DNA from: Flavobacteriales bacterium
GTDB taxonomy: Bacteria; Bacteroidota; Bacteroidia; Flavobacteriales_E; Vicingaceae
Assembly: GCA_020635795.1 (NCBI GenBank)
Contig: JACJZD010000003.1
Coordinates: 186,001-250,000 of the forward strand
Reading direction: 5' to 3'
DNA length: 64,000 bases
The position numbers and the translations under genes are program-made. The notes under the pieces were generated by a model. That model was not told the DNA's origin. It saw nothing but the letters and a program-made list of their open reading frames with translations, and made no database searches. Of this stretch, positions 51,352-59,890 are shown in pieces; positions within the stretch are counted from its first letter, which is position 1, and each line of letters begins with the position of its first letter.

Positions 51352-51828
51352 ATGGAGTCGAAACAATCAGAAAAGATTAGTGTGCTTTACATTGATGATG
51401 AAGTAGATAATTTAAACTCGTTTAAAGCAACCTTTAGACGAAATTTTGAAATATATACTGCAGAATCGGCCATAGAAGGTAAGAAAATATTGGAAGAAAA
51501 TAACATAGAAATAGTGCTTTCTGACCAGCGAATGCCCGAAATGACTGGTGTTGAGTTTTTTGCTTCTTTAATTGAAGAACACAATGACTGTATGCGTATT
51601 TTGGTAACAGGTTATTCTGATATTAAGGCGGTTGTTGATGCAATAAACTTAGGACAAGTTTATCGTTATATATCTAAACCATGGGATAATGAAGACTTAA
51701 AAATTGTTATTGAACAAGCCTCAGAAGTTTATCGATTACGTAAGGATAACAAGAAGTTAATGGATACGATTATAAAGGTAAATAGTCAGTTGGAATTTAT
51801 GTTGCGTCAAAAGTTAAGTTCGCTGTAA
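51352..51828 (+). CDS. Stand-alone response regulator receiver protein
   Basis: 158 residues from the ATG at 51352 (MESKQSEKISVLYIDDE). One CheY-like receiver domain: YIDDEVDNLNSF, phospho-Asp in VLSDQRMPEMTGVEF, LVTGYSDIKAV, Lys in YRYISKPWD, then a short coiled coil. No output domain. It is divergent from the Rv1355c-GNAT-kinase cluster and its receiver domain is near-identical in pattern to that of the cluster's last kinase (DQRMPxMTGVEFF, TGYSDIKAV), so it probably belongs to the same pathway. Confidence 0.88.
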   Translation: MESKQSEKISVLYIDDEVDNLNSFKATFRRNFEIYTAESAIEGKKILEENNIEIVLSDQRMPEMTGVEFFASLIEEHNDCMRILVTGYSDIKAVVDAINLGQVYRYISKPWDNEDLKIVIEQASEVYRLRKDNKKLMDTIIKVNSQLEFMLRQKLSSL

Positions 51829-51847
51829 AACTTTATTTCAAACCTCT

Positions 51848-51877
51848 TTGAAATCAAAGCCAAAAAAATTACTTTTG
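51848..51877 (+). promoter_or_regulatory. Promoter of sucC, TTG-N19-TACTTTTG
   Basis: TTG 51848-51850, 19 bp, TACTTTTG 51870-51877: a perfect match. The -33 TTG lies inside a small hairpin (TTTCAAACCTCTTTGAAA) that may end transcription of the preceding gene. Predicted leader of about 24 nt. Confidence 0.72.
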
Positions 51878-51906
51878 AACCTCAAAATAAATAAAATCTT
51901 CTATAC

Positions 51907-53118
51907 ATGAACATACACGAATATCAAGGAAAATCTTTATTAAAACGTTATGGAGTAGCCATACAAGAAGGTATTGTAGCTGATACTCCTCAACAAGCAG
52001 TTGAAGCAGCTAAGGAATTAAATAAATTAACTGGAACAACTTGGTATGTGGTAAAAGCTCAAATTCATGCTGGTGGTAGAGGTAAAGGTGTTGTAACCGA
52101 AACAGGTTCTCATGGTGTAGTTTTAGCTAAAGGCTTGGATAAAGTTGAAGATATTGCAAAGGGTATATTGGGAGGGCATTTAGTTACTGCTCAAACCAAT
52201 GCAAAAGGAAAATTAGTGAGCAAGGTGTTAATTGCACAAGATGTTTATTATCCAGGAGAATCAGAAACAGAAGAGTTTTACATGTCGGTTTTAATGAACC
52301 GTGAAACAGGACGAAATGTAATTATGTACTCTCCTGAAGGAGGTATGGATATTGAGCATGTTGCTGAACATACGCCACACTTAATTTTTAAAGAAGAAAT
52401 TGACCCTAAGGTTGGTTTACAAGGATTTCAAGCAAGAAGAATTGCTTTTAATTTAGGGCTGTCTGGAGAAGCATTTAAGCAAATGACTAAATTTGTTTTT
52501 GCATTGTATGCTGCATACGAAGGTACAGACGCTTCAATGTTTGAAATTAATCCAGTTTTAAAAACATCAGATAATAAAGTAATTGCTGTTGATGCAAAAG
52601 TAAATGTGGATGACAGTGCATTATATAGACATAAGGATATTGCAGAAATGCATGACCCAACAGAAGAAGATCCAACTGAATTAGAAGCTAAAGCTGCGGG
52701 GTTAAACTTTGTTAAATTAGATGGTAATGTTGGATGTATGGTAAATGGTGCTGGTTTAGCAATGGCTACTATGGACATTATTAAATTCTCTGGTGGTTCA
52801 CCAGCTAACTTTTTAGATGTTGGTGGTACTGCTAATGCAGAAAGAGTTGAAAAAGCATTTAGAATTATTTTAAAAGACCCAAATGTAAAAGCTATTTTGG
52901 TAAACATTTTTGGAGGAATTGTTCGTTGTGATAGAGTTGCTCAAGGTGTTGTTGATGCATATAAAAACATTGGCGATATTCCTGTTCCAATTATTGTTCG
53001 TTTACAAGGAACTAATGCAATTGAAGCTAAAAAATTAATTGACGATTCAGGCTTGAAAGTTCTTTCGGCCGTATTGTTAAAAGAAGCTGCTGATAAGGTA
53101 AAGGAAGTGCTAGCATAA
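51907..53118 (+). CDS. sucC: Succinyl-CoA ligase, beta subunit
   Basis: 403 residues. ATP-grasp N-terminal domain opening MNIHEYQGKSLLKRYGVAIQ, with VKAQIHAGGRGKGVV. The C-terminal ligase domain has LDGNVGCMVNGAGLAMATMD, PANFLDVGGTANAERVEKAF, ILVNIFGGIVRCD and RLQGTNAIEAKKLIDDSGL. It forms the beta subunit of the TCA cycle enzyme converting succinyl-CoA to succinate with nucleotide triphosphate formation. sucD is not adjacent in this window. Its own promoter and terminator make it a single-gene transcription unit. Confidence 0.96.
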   Translation: MNIHEYQGKSLLKRYGVAIQEGIVADTPQQAVEAAKELNKLTGTTWYVVKAQIHAGGRGKGVVTETGSHGVVLAKGLDKVEDIAKGILGGHLVTAQTNAKGKLVSKVLIAQDVYYPGESETEEFYMSVLMNRETGRNVIMYSPEGGMDIEHVAEHTPHLIFKEEIDPKVGLQGFQARRIAFNLGLSGEAFKQMTKFVFALYAAYEGTDASMFEINPVLKTSDNKVIAVDAKVNVDDSALYRHKDIAEMHDPTEEDPTELEAKAAGLNFVKLDGNVGCMVNGAGLAMATMDIIKFSGGSPANFLDVGGTANAERVEKAFRIILKDPNVKAILVNIFGGIVRCDRVAQGVVDAYKNIGDIPVPIIVRLQGTNAIEAKKLIDDSGLKVLSAVLLKEAADKVKEVLA

Positions 53119-53146
53119 TTAAAATAAGTTGTTAAAATAAAAAAAA

Positions 53147-53172
53147 GCGAGGTATATACCTCGCTTTTTTTT
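53147..53172 (+). terminator. Intrinsic terminator of sucC
   Basis: GCGAGGTATATACCTCGC (53147-53164), preceded by an A-run and followed by eight T. It can also serve the convergent CPBP protease gene. Confidence 0.92.
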
Positions 53173-53186
53173 ATTTTAACAAAGAT

Positions 53187-53930
53187 TCATTTAAAAAAAA
53201 TATTTTTTAACTTGAAGGGTTTATTCCAACTTGATAACATAATAATCCAGAATATAATAGAAAAAGAGAAAATTATAAATGTTTGCGTGTTAGCGAATTC
53301 AATCAATAAATTAAACCAAGCATGAAGTGTTACTGCTACAATAATTGATTTGGATTTGTTTACACTTTCTCCAAAAATGTAGGAGAGAATTGAGTTAGGT
53401 AAAATAAAAATAAGAGGTCTTAATATTCTTGCAAATATTCCACCTGATAAGGTTCGGGTTGTAAAATGCCAAAACTCCCACATAGCCCCAATAATAAGGT
53501 AGCGTTTCCATTTAGGAAGATGATTTAGTTGATCTTGCATAAATCCACGCCAGCCTAGTTCTTCACCAAGAGTAAACAGAAATACTCCACCTAAGTATAT
53601 TATAATTTTAGTAAAAGATACATTATACTCTCCCCAAAAAATAAAAGCAATCATAGGTACTCCCCAAAACAAAAGACTTCTTAAAATTGAGGTTCCGAAC
53701 AAGGTGATTGTTTTAATAACTTTTTCCTTAAAGATTAAACTACAAATAATAGCAGACAATCCTGGACCCCACATAATTAGGCTTGTTTTAATAACAATAT
53801 CTAAATCTAAGCCTTCCCAATGATCTGAATAGACATCCCTCCATAAAAAGAATGGCCAAGAAAATAAACAGGCTAAAAAATAGTATACTATTATTGGTTT
53901 ATATCGTACTAAGAATATCTTCATATACAA
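53187..53930 (-). CDS. CPBP-family intramembrane protease (CAAX protease-like)
   Basis: 247 residues with about seven hydrophobic segments. The family motifs are GEELGWRGFMQDQL (E-E-x3-R), WEFWHFTTR (F-x3-H-like) and TLHAWFNLL (H-x3-N), the metal-binding set of type II CAAX/CPBP proteases. Such proteins in bacteria often process or protect against peptides, but no bacteriocin-like gene is nearby. It is convergent with sucC. Confidence 0.87.
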   Translation of the reverse strand: MYMKIFLVRYKPIIVYYFLACLFSWPFFLWRDVYSDHWEGLDLDIVIKTSLIMWGPGLSAIICSLIFKEKVIKTITLFGTSILRSLLFWGVPMIAFIFWGEYNVSFTKIIIYLGGVFLFTLGEELGWRGFMQDQLNHLPKWKRYLIIGAMWEFWHFTTRTLSGGIFARILRPLIFILPNSILSYIFGESVNKSKSIIVAVTLHAWFNLLIEFANTQTFIIFSFSIIFWIIMLSSWNKPFKLKNIFFK

Positions 53931-53982
53931 CCATGTAAAGATAAGTTATCTCTGAATGTGTTGTATAAAGAGGACAGATTAT

Positions 53983-54420
53983 TTACAAATACAACTTTAT
54001 TAAGGGTAATACAACCGACCAAAAAACAACAGCTAATAGAAGTATAGGAATAGTTGTTTTTTTATTAGCATAAAACCTCGAGGCTAAAAAACATCCAATT
54101 GGAATAGAAAAGAAAATAGGCATTAAAAAAGCGATGCCATAAATACCATATTTCGATTTTATTTTTACAATGATTCTATTTTGCCGAGTAAATACTTTTC
54201 GAGGTTTACTACGTTTAATAAAGCGATTTAATAATCGGTTTACAAAAGCACTAAAGTAATAAAATACAAAAACTCCTATTGTGCCACCCGCAATTAAAAT
54301 AAGTACAGTTTGAAAGTATGGGTAGCCTTTGTCGGTTAATAAATAACCAGCAGCAAACAAAAATTTGATTGCCGTAAAGACCAATAATAATCCTATTTCA
54401 AAAATAACCGACATGAACAA
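53983..54420 (-). CDS. Small integral membrane protein
   Basis: 145 residues with four hydrophobic segments (about 5-30, 35-62, 92-115, 122-145) and a basic loop between the second and third (NRFIKRSKPRKVFTRQNRIIV). The layout resembles small DedA/SMR-like or COG2426-type proteins, but I do not recognise a specific family. It lies 52 bp upstream of the CPBP gene on the same strand and could share its transcript. Confidence 0.65.
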   Translation of the reverse strand: MFMSVIFEIGLLLVFTAIKFLFAAGYLLTDKGYPYFQTVLILIAGGTIGVFVFYYFSAFVNRLLNRFIKRSKPRKVFTRQNRIIVKIKSKYGIYGIAFLMPIFFSIPIGCFLASRFYANKKTTIPILLLAVVFWSVVLPLIKLYL

Positions 54421-54490
54421 TTAATTTGTACAAAGGTAATTAAAAACATATATATAAATATATATTTATAAATATTTAATTTAAATAGAA

Positions 54491-55141
54491 TTATTCTTTT
54501 GAGCCGAAAGCCAAATCGCCAGCATCTCCTAAGCCAGGAACAATGTATGATTGAGCGGTTAGTTCTTCATCAATTGCACCCACCCAAATGGTAGTATTTT
54601 CTGGTAAATGTCGTTTAACGTAATCTAGCCCAAGTGTGCTAGCAATTAAAATTACAACGTGTAATTTTTTTGGAGAACCTTTTTGCAACAATGCTTTATA
54701 CGTAACTACTATAGATGCCCCAGAAGCCAACATAGGGTCGGATAAAATAATTGTTCTATCTGTTAAGTCCGGGCTTGCTAAATACTCTAATTCGATATCA
54801 AAACTACCATCCTTGTGGTGTTTTCGGTAAGCAGAAACAAAGGCGTTATCCGATTTATCGAAATAATTTAATAAACCTTGATGAACAGGTAATCCTGCAC
54901 GTAAAATTGTAGATAAAACGGGTTGTTCTTTAATCAATTTTATATTGGAGACTCCTAAAGGTGTAGTCACTTCCTGTTCTTCATAAACTAGTTTCTTGCT
55001 TATTTCATAGGCAAAAATTTCTCCTAAACGCTCGCAATTTCTTCTAAAACGCATGCTGTCTTGCTGAATTTTCTCATCTCTAATTTCAGCAATAAACTGA
55101 TTAAAAATAGAGTTGTGAGAGCCTAGGTTTATAATTTCCAT
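54491..55141 (-). CDS. upp: Uracil phosphoribosyltransferase
   Basis: 216 residues, typical size. The PRPP-binding motif is DPMLASGASIVVTYKALL (about 125-142), the uracil-binding end is GAIDEELTAQSYIVPGLGDAGD, and TILRAGLPVHQGLL marks the dimer and active-site loop. It forms UMP from uracil and PRPP in pyrimidine salvage. Stand-alone in the minus strand. Confidence 0.95.
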   Translation of the reverse strand: MEIINLGSHNSIFNQFIAEIRDEKIQQDSMRFRRNCERLGEIFAYEISKKLVYEEQEVTTPLGVSNIKLIKEQPVLSTILRAGLPVHQGLLNYFDKSDNAFVSAYRKHHKDGSFDIELEYLASPDLTDRTIILSDPMLASGASIVVTYKALLQKGSPKKLHVVILIASTLGLDYVKRHLPENTTIWVGAIDEELTAQSYIVPGLGDAGDLAFGSKE

Positions 55142-55194
55142 TGAAATAAGTTAAAAGTTATAAAATTTAATTTGCTAAGTTAGTTTTTTTATAG

Positions 55195-56517
55195 TTAACT
55201 AATCCTTTCTTTTGGAGGGGTTGAGGAGGCTTTTTCTAATACATTAATGTAAACCTCTTTCCAGCCTTTCCATAAGCCTTGTTCTGATAATGATTCGTTA
55301 TGCCATACACTCACAAATGTTCCGTTTACCGATTTTACCACATCAATTAATTCGTTTATTTCTTTAATAGCTTCTTGAGGAGTGGCCTTTAAATAGTATT
55401 TAAATGTGGCTTCCATGGCAACGAAAGGAATAATTTTTAAATCGGTTTGCTTTTCGATGTCTAAATCGTAAAAATAAAATGGAGAACAAATACTTGCCCT
55501 AAAACCAGGCTGACCAGAGTAACCCATGGTAAAATCTTCTAAAATATCGTTATCGATTAAGTTACGGTAAGTAGAAGGTAGGGTTAGTTTTAAAAAATGC
55601 TGGCGACTCTTTTTAACATCGCGATGGGTAATGTTTTTTAGTCGTGTTATTTCTTTAATTAAAATAGATACTTCTTTATTTGAAGCATAAGATGGGTGTA
55701 TGCCTACCTCATAATAATCGGCTAACGATTTTATTAATGCTTGAAATTTTTGATTTTTTACTGGAATGTTTTTATCGTTAAAACCGTAATCGCCCAACAA
55801 AAAAAAGTAAATAGGCCTGATGTTGTATTTTTTATGAATTTCAAATTGGTCGTCGTAGGTATCGTAAGGGTCTTTGGCTTTATTGAGTAGTACAGCAACT
55901 CTTTGTTTAAAGTCGTTGCCTTTTACCAATGCTTTTAGTAAGCCAGCAACAATTCGCATAATACCTTTGTTTTTGTAAGCGTAAGCATTATCAATATCAA
56001 TGGTTGAAATGTACTCGAATTTTTTTTCTGGAAAAACAAATTGAGGATAATGACTTTTTACAATTTCAGCAATTTCATTTGCCCAAATGTTAATTAAGGG
56101 TTTTTTTAAGAATTTTTGCTGATAAGCCAAACTTTCGGATGCAGTAAATCGATCAAACTGGTCACGGATTTGAGGTAAATACTCTTCATATCGTGTAGCC
56201 AAATAAAAACTAGCAGCAAAAACATCAAAAGGCATGGATGAATCGGAGCTAACTCTAAAAAAACATTTGTTTTGTTTGTGTTCGAAAAACTCAATTTCTT
56301 GTTCTTTTATCCCATTTTCGAACAATAAATACGATGGTTTAAAAAATATTCCAGATTCTGTTTTGTGGTTGCTATAATTGATTTTTGGAAAATTACTGAT
56401 TTCAAAATCTGTTTTGTTTTCAGTAAAGGTTACTTCGGTTTTTAGTATATCGATAAAAATTAACCTAAAAATGTATTTGGTTCTATTGGTTATTTTATGT
56501 GAATAAACTAAAATCAT
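55195..56517 (-). CDS. Polysaccharide deacetylase-like protein (DUF7033-type N-terminus)
   Basis: 440 residues. The N-terminal half is the poorly characterised region that often precedes this deacetylase in Bacteroidota (DSSMPFDVFAASFYLATRYE). The NodB-like fold starts at YISTIDIDNAYAYKNKG with the D-x-D pair. VGIHPSYASN supplies the His. No signal peptide is seen. The start ATG directly follows the radC stop (TAAATG), so the two genes are translationally coupled. Confidence 0.75.
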   Translation of the reverse strand: MILVYSHKITNRTKYIFRLIFIDILKTEVTFTENKTDFEISNFPKINYSNHKTESGIFFKPSYLLFENGIKEQEIEFFEHKQNKCFFRVSSDSSMPFDVFAASFYLATRYEEYLPQIRDQFDRFTASESLAYQQKFLKKPLINIWANEIAEIVKSHYPQFVFPEKKFEYISTIDIDNAYAYKNKGIMRIVAGLLKALVKGNDFKQRVAVLLNKAKDPYDTYDDQFEIHKKYNIRPIYFFLLGDYGFNDKNIPVKNQKFQALIKSLADYYEVGIHPSYASNKEVSILIKEITRLKNITHRDVKKSRQHFLKLTLPSTYRNLIDNDILEDFTMGYSGQPGFRASICSPFYFYDLDIEKQTDLKIIPFVAMEATFKYYLKATPQEAIKEINELIDVVKSVNGTFVSVWHNESLSEQGLWKGWKEVYINVLEKASSTPPKERIS

Positions 56518-57210
56518 TTACAGCAAGTTTTCGTCTGCAAAGCTAAAGTAATTATTGTTGCCTACAATAATATGGTCAATAACTGGTGTATCCATTAAAA
56601 CACCAATTTCTTTTAGCTTTTTGGTGAGCTTAATGTCTTCGTTGCTAGGGGTAAGGTTTCCGCTTGGGTGATTGTGGCATAAAATTATAGCCGAAGCCAA
56701 GTGATTGACCGCATTTTTAAAAATAATTTTTCCGTCGGCAACTGTTCCAGTAACTCCACCTTTACTGATGTGTTCTTTTTTTATGACTTCGTTTTTACGA
56801 TTTAGATACAATACCCAAAATTCTTCGTGAGGCAAATCGCTCAACACATCGCTAATAATTTCGTAAGCTATTTTGCTAGAGGTTATTTTTGATGATTTTT
56901 CGGTGATACTTTCTTTTCTCCTTCTACCTAATTCTAGTGCTGATGCAATACTGATGGCTTTTGCTTCGCCAATACCTTTAAATTGCATTAAGTCGGTTAA
57001 GCTGAGTTTTGCCAATTGGTTGAGGTCATTGTTTACACTTGATAAAATGCGTTTTGCTAATTCAACAGCGGTTTCATTTTTGTTGCCCGAACCAATTAAA
57101 ATGGCAATCAGTTCCGCATCCGACAAAGCATTTTTGCCTTTTAGCAATAGCTTCTCCCGAGGGCGATCTTCCTCTGCCCAACTCTTGATATTTAGTTTTT
57201 CGGCTTGCAT
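56518..57210 (-). CDS. radC: RadC family JAB-domain protein
   Basis: 230 residues. An N-terminal helix-hairpin-helix region (MQFKGIGEAKAISIASALELG) is followed by the JAB1/MPN-like metal site LCHNHPSGNLTPSNED with the Glu in PHEEFWVLYLNRKNEV. Named RadC historically, but its role in DNA repair is doubtful; the JAB domain suggests a metalloprotease or nuclease-accessory fold. Divergent from radA by about 80 bp. Confidence 0.92.
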   Translation of the reverse strand: MQAEKLNIKSWAEEDRPREKLLLKGKNALSDAELIAILIGSGNKNETAVELAKRILSSVNNDLNQLAKLSLTDLMQFKGIGEAKAISIASALELGRRRKESITEKSSKITSSKIAYEIISDVLSDLPHEEFWVLYLNRKNEVIKKEHISKGGVTGTVADGKIIFKNAVNHLASAIILCHNHPSGNLTPSNEDIKLTKKLKEIGVLMDTPVIDHIIVGNNNYFSFADENLL

Positions 57211-57289
57211 AAGGTAAAGATAGGAATAACTAAAACTAGTTTTATTGAAACCGATGTTTTTGTTTAATTTGGCTTTTTAAATTTTTGTT

Positions 57290-58663
57290 GTGGCTAAAAC
57301 CAAAGTAAAAACTACCTTTTTTTGTCAAAGTTGTGGCGCTCAATTCCCGAAATGGGTGGGCAAGTGTAGTTCGTGTAACGAATGGAATACCATTGCGGAA
57401 GAAGTTGTTTCAAAACCTGATAAATCGGATTTTAATGTTGCTTTTAACATTAATCGAACCAGTAAACCACAATTAATTGAAGACATTCAACTTGCTGATA
57501 TTCCACGTATAAAATTACCAGGAACAGAATTGAGTAGAGTGTTGGGTGGTGGTTTAGTTCCTGGTTCGTTGGTGCTTTTTGGTGGCGACCCAGGTATTGG
57601 TAAATCTACCTTAATGTTGCAAATGGCATTGCGATTAAAAGGTAAAAAAACCTTGTATGTGTCGGGCGAAGAAAGTGAGCAACAAATTAAAATGCGTGCA
57701 GAACGTATCGGTAACAAAAATCCCGATTGTTATATTTTAACAGAAACATCAACTCAACATATTTTTCATCACATTAAAGAATTAAATCCTGATGTGTTGG
57801 TGATAGATTCTATTCAAACCTTGCATACTTCAACTATTGATTCATCGCCTGGTAGTATTTCTCAAGTTAGAGAATGTACCGCTGAATTGATGAAATATGC
57901 CAAAGAAACACATACTCCCGTATTTTTGGTGGGGCATATTACTAAAGATGGAACCATTGCAGGGCCAAAAATTTTAGAACACATGGTTGATGTGGTGTTG
58001 CAATTCGAAGGAGACAGAAACCATATCTACCGTTTGTTACGCTCTATTAAAAATCGTTTTGGTTCAACCAACGAGTTGGGTATTTATGAAATGTATGGCG
58101 AAGGTTTGAAAGAAGTTGAAAATCCATCAGAAATATTAATCAGCAACAAAGAAGAGCAATTGAGTGGTTCGGCTATTTCAGCAACCATGGAAGGGAATAG
58201 ACCATTATTGATTGAAATTCAAGCATTGGTAAGTACTGCTGCTTATGGTAATCCGCAACGTTCATCAACTGGTTTTGATTCAAGAAGATTAAATATGTTG
58301 TTGGCTGTATTGGAAAAACGTTGTGGGTTCAGACTATCACAAAAAGATGTGTTTTTAAACATTGCTGGTGGTATTAAAGTGGATGACCCTGCAATTGATT
58401 TAGCTGTAATTAGTGCTGTTTTATCAAGCGGCGAAGATGTGTATATTCCTTCAAATGTTTGTTTTGCTGCCGAGGTTGGTTTAAGTGGTGAAATTCGTCC
58501 AGTCAGTAGAATTGATCAACGGATTTCTGAAGCAGAAAAATTGGGGTTCGAAAAAATATTTGTTTCTAAATACAACAAAAAAGGCTTAACCAAAACAAGT
58601 CCAAAAATTCAAGTGATTTTTGTTTCAAGAGTAGATGAGGTTTTTTCTGCGTTGTTTGGGTAA
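57290..58663 (+). CDS. radA: DNA repair protein RadA
   Basis: 457 residues with a GTG start. N-terminal C4 zinc finger (CQSCG and CSSCNEW), RecA-like ATPase with Walker A GGDPGIGKSTLML, Walker B DVLVIDSIQTL and the RadA-specific KNRFGSTNELGIYEM (about 255-270). The C-terminal Lon-like domain has VDDPAIDLAVISAVLSS. RadA is a branch-migration helicase in recombination. It overlaps nothing; pth ends 1 bp away on the other strand. Confidence 0.96.
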   Translation: MAKTKVKTTFFCQSCGAQFPKWVGKCSSCNEWNTIAEEVVSKPDKSDFNVAFNINRTSKPQLIEDIQLADIPRIKLPGTELSRVLGGGLVPGSLVLFGGDPGIGKSTLMLQMALRLKGKKTLYVSGEESEQQIKMRAERIGNKNPDCYILTETSTQHIFHHIKELNPDVLVIDSIQTLHTSTIDSSPGSISQVRECTAELMKYAKETHTPVFLVGHITKDGTIAGPKILEHMVDVVLQFEGDRNHIYRLLRSIKNRFGSTNELGIYEMYGEGLKEVENPSEILISNKEEQLSGSAISATMEGNRPLLIEIQALVSTAAYGNPQRSSTGFDSRRLNMLLAVLEKRCGFRLSQKDVFLNIAGGIKVDDPAIDLAVISAVLSSGEDVYIPSNVCFAAEVGLSGEIRPVSRIDQRISEAEKLGFEKIFVSKYNKKGLTKTSPKIQVIFVSRVDEVFSALFG

Positions 58664-58664
58664 A

Positions 58665-59228
58665 TTACTTCCCGTTAAACTCGCTCATTGTTCTTCCTAT
58701 GCCAATTGTTCCAAAGCTTTTTATAGCTTCAGAGGCTTTTGTTAAGCGTTCAGGTAAAAGTACTTGTTCTTCGGGAGCAAAATTGCCCAATACATGATTG
58801 ATTTGTTTACCTTGAACAAAGTCGCTACCTACTCCAAAACGTAATCGAGGGTAGTTGGGATGACCTAATGATTCAGCTATATTTTTTAATCCATTATGTC
58901 CGCCATCACTTCCTTTTCCTTTTAAACGGATTGTTCCAAAGGGTAAAGCAATGTCGTCGGTAATAACTAAAAGATTTTCAGCAGAAATTTTTTCTTGTTG
59001 GAGGTAGTAGTTTACAGCTTTGCCACTCAGGTTCATATAGGTTGAAGGTTTTACCAAAATAAAAGTCCTTCCTTTAAATTTTAGGGTAGCAGTAGAGCCA
59101 AGTTTGTTTGGCTCAAAAAAAATATTGGATGCCTTAGCTAAGGCATCCAATATCATAAATCCAATATTATGTCTAGTATTTTCGTATTCTGAGCCAATAT
59201 TGCCCAATCCTACAATTAAATACTTCAT
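58665..59228 (-). CDS. pth: Peptidyl-tRNA hydrolase
   Basis: 187 residues. Catalytic His in YENTRHNIGF, PSTYMNLSGKAVNYYLQ, ITDDIALPFGTIRLKGKGSD and GGHNGLKNIAESLG are all canonical. Recycles tRNA from peptidyl-tRNA dropped by the ribosome. It follows rplY by 9 bp on the same strand, and rplY follows prs by 23 bp, so the three form an operon prs-rplY-pth, an order widespread in bacteria. Confidence 0.96.
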   Translation of the reverse strand: MKYLIVGLGNIGSEYENTRHNIGFMILDALAKASNIFFEPNKLGSTATLKFKGRTFILVKPSTYMNLSGKAVNYYLQQEKISAENLLVITDDIALPFGTIRLKGKGSDGGHNGLKNIAESLGHPNYPRLRFGVGSDFVQGKQINHVLGNFAPEEQVLLPERLTKASEAIKSFGTIGIGRTMSEFNGK

Positions 59229-59237
59229 AGTTGTTAA

Positions 59238-59867
59238 TTATTCAGCAACAGCTTCGGTTGTAGCTTCAGCACCTTCAGCATCACCTTCAGCACCTTCCTC
59301 TTCTTCATCAGAAGCAGAAACAGCAGCTCTACTCATTTTAACAGCAACAACAACAGCGTTAGGAGCGTCTAATAAAGTTAAACCAGCAACTTTAATTTCG
59401 CCAACTTTAATTGATTGTCCAATTTTTAATGGAGTAATATCAACAGTAATCGCTTCTGGTAAAGCTTCAGCTAGTCCTCTAACTCTTAATCTTCTGGTTA
59501 CAGTTCTTAATTTACCACCATTTAATACACCTTTAGATGTACCTGTAATTTTAATTGGTAACATTACTGTTACTTCTTTTCCAGGAATTACTTCTAGAAA
59601 ATCAACGTGTAAAACTTTGTCAGTTACTGGGTGGAACTGTATTTCTTTAATGATAGATCTAACAGTAGTACCGTCAATATTCAAATCAACAAAATATACG
59701 TTTGGTGAATGGATGATTTTTCCAAAAGGAATGTCATCTACCATAAAGTGAATATTTTCTTTTCCTCCGTATAATACAGCTGGAATTTTGTCTTCTTTTC
59801 TAAGGGATTTAGCATCAGATGATCCTCTATCAGTTCTTTTATTTCCTTTTAATGCTATTGATTTCAT
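59238..59867 (-). CDS. rplY: 50S ribosomal protein L25 (Ctc type)
   Basis: 209 residues: the N-terminal L25 domain (about 1-95) opens MKSIALKGNKRTDRGSSDAK and has VPAVLYGGKENIHF-like sequence. The C-terminal TL5/CTC beta domain (about 100-185) has GTSKGVLNGGKLRTV. A very acidic Ala/Glu-rich tail (EEEEGAEGDAEGAEATTEA) ends the protein. It binds 5S rRNA. Confidence 0.95.
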   Translation of the reverse strand: MKSIALKGNKRTDRGSSDAKSLRKEDKIPAVLYGGKENIHFMVDDIPFGKIIHSPNVYFVDLNIDGTTVRSIIKEIQFHPVTDKVLHVDFLEVIPGKEVTVMLPIKITGTSKGVLNGGKLRTVTRRLRVRGLAEALPEAITVDITPLKIGQSIKVGEIKVAGLTLLDAPNAVVVAVKMSRAAVSASDEEEEGAEGDAEGAEATTEAVAE

Positions 59868-59890
59868 GGTTATTTAAATTATATTATTTT

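Noticed and set aside
51907..53118. Long minus-strand open frame (159 codons) inside sucC
   Set aside because: It is the antisense shadow of a highly conserved gene and has no independent coding signal.
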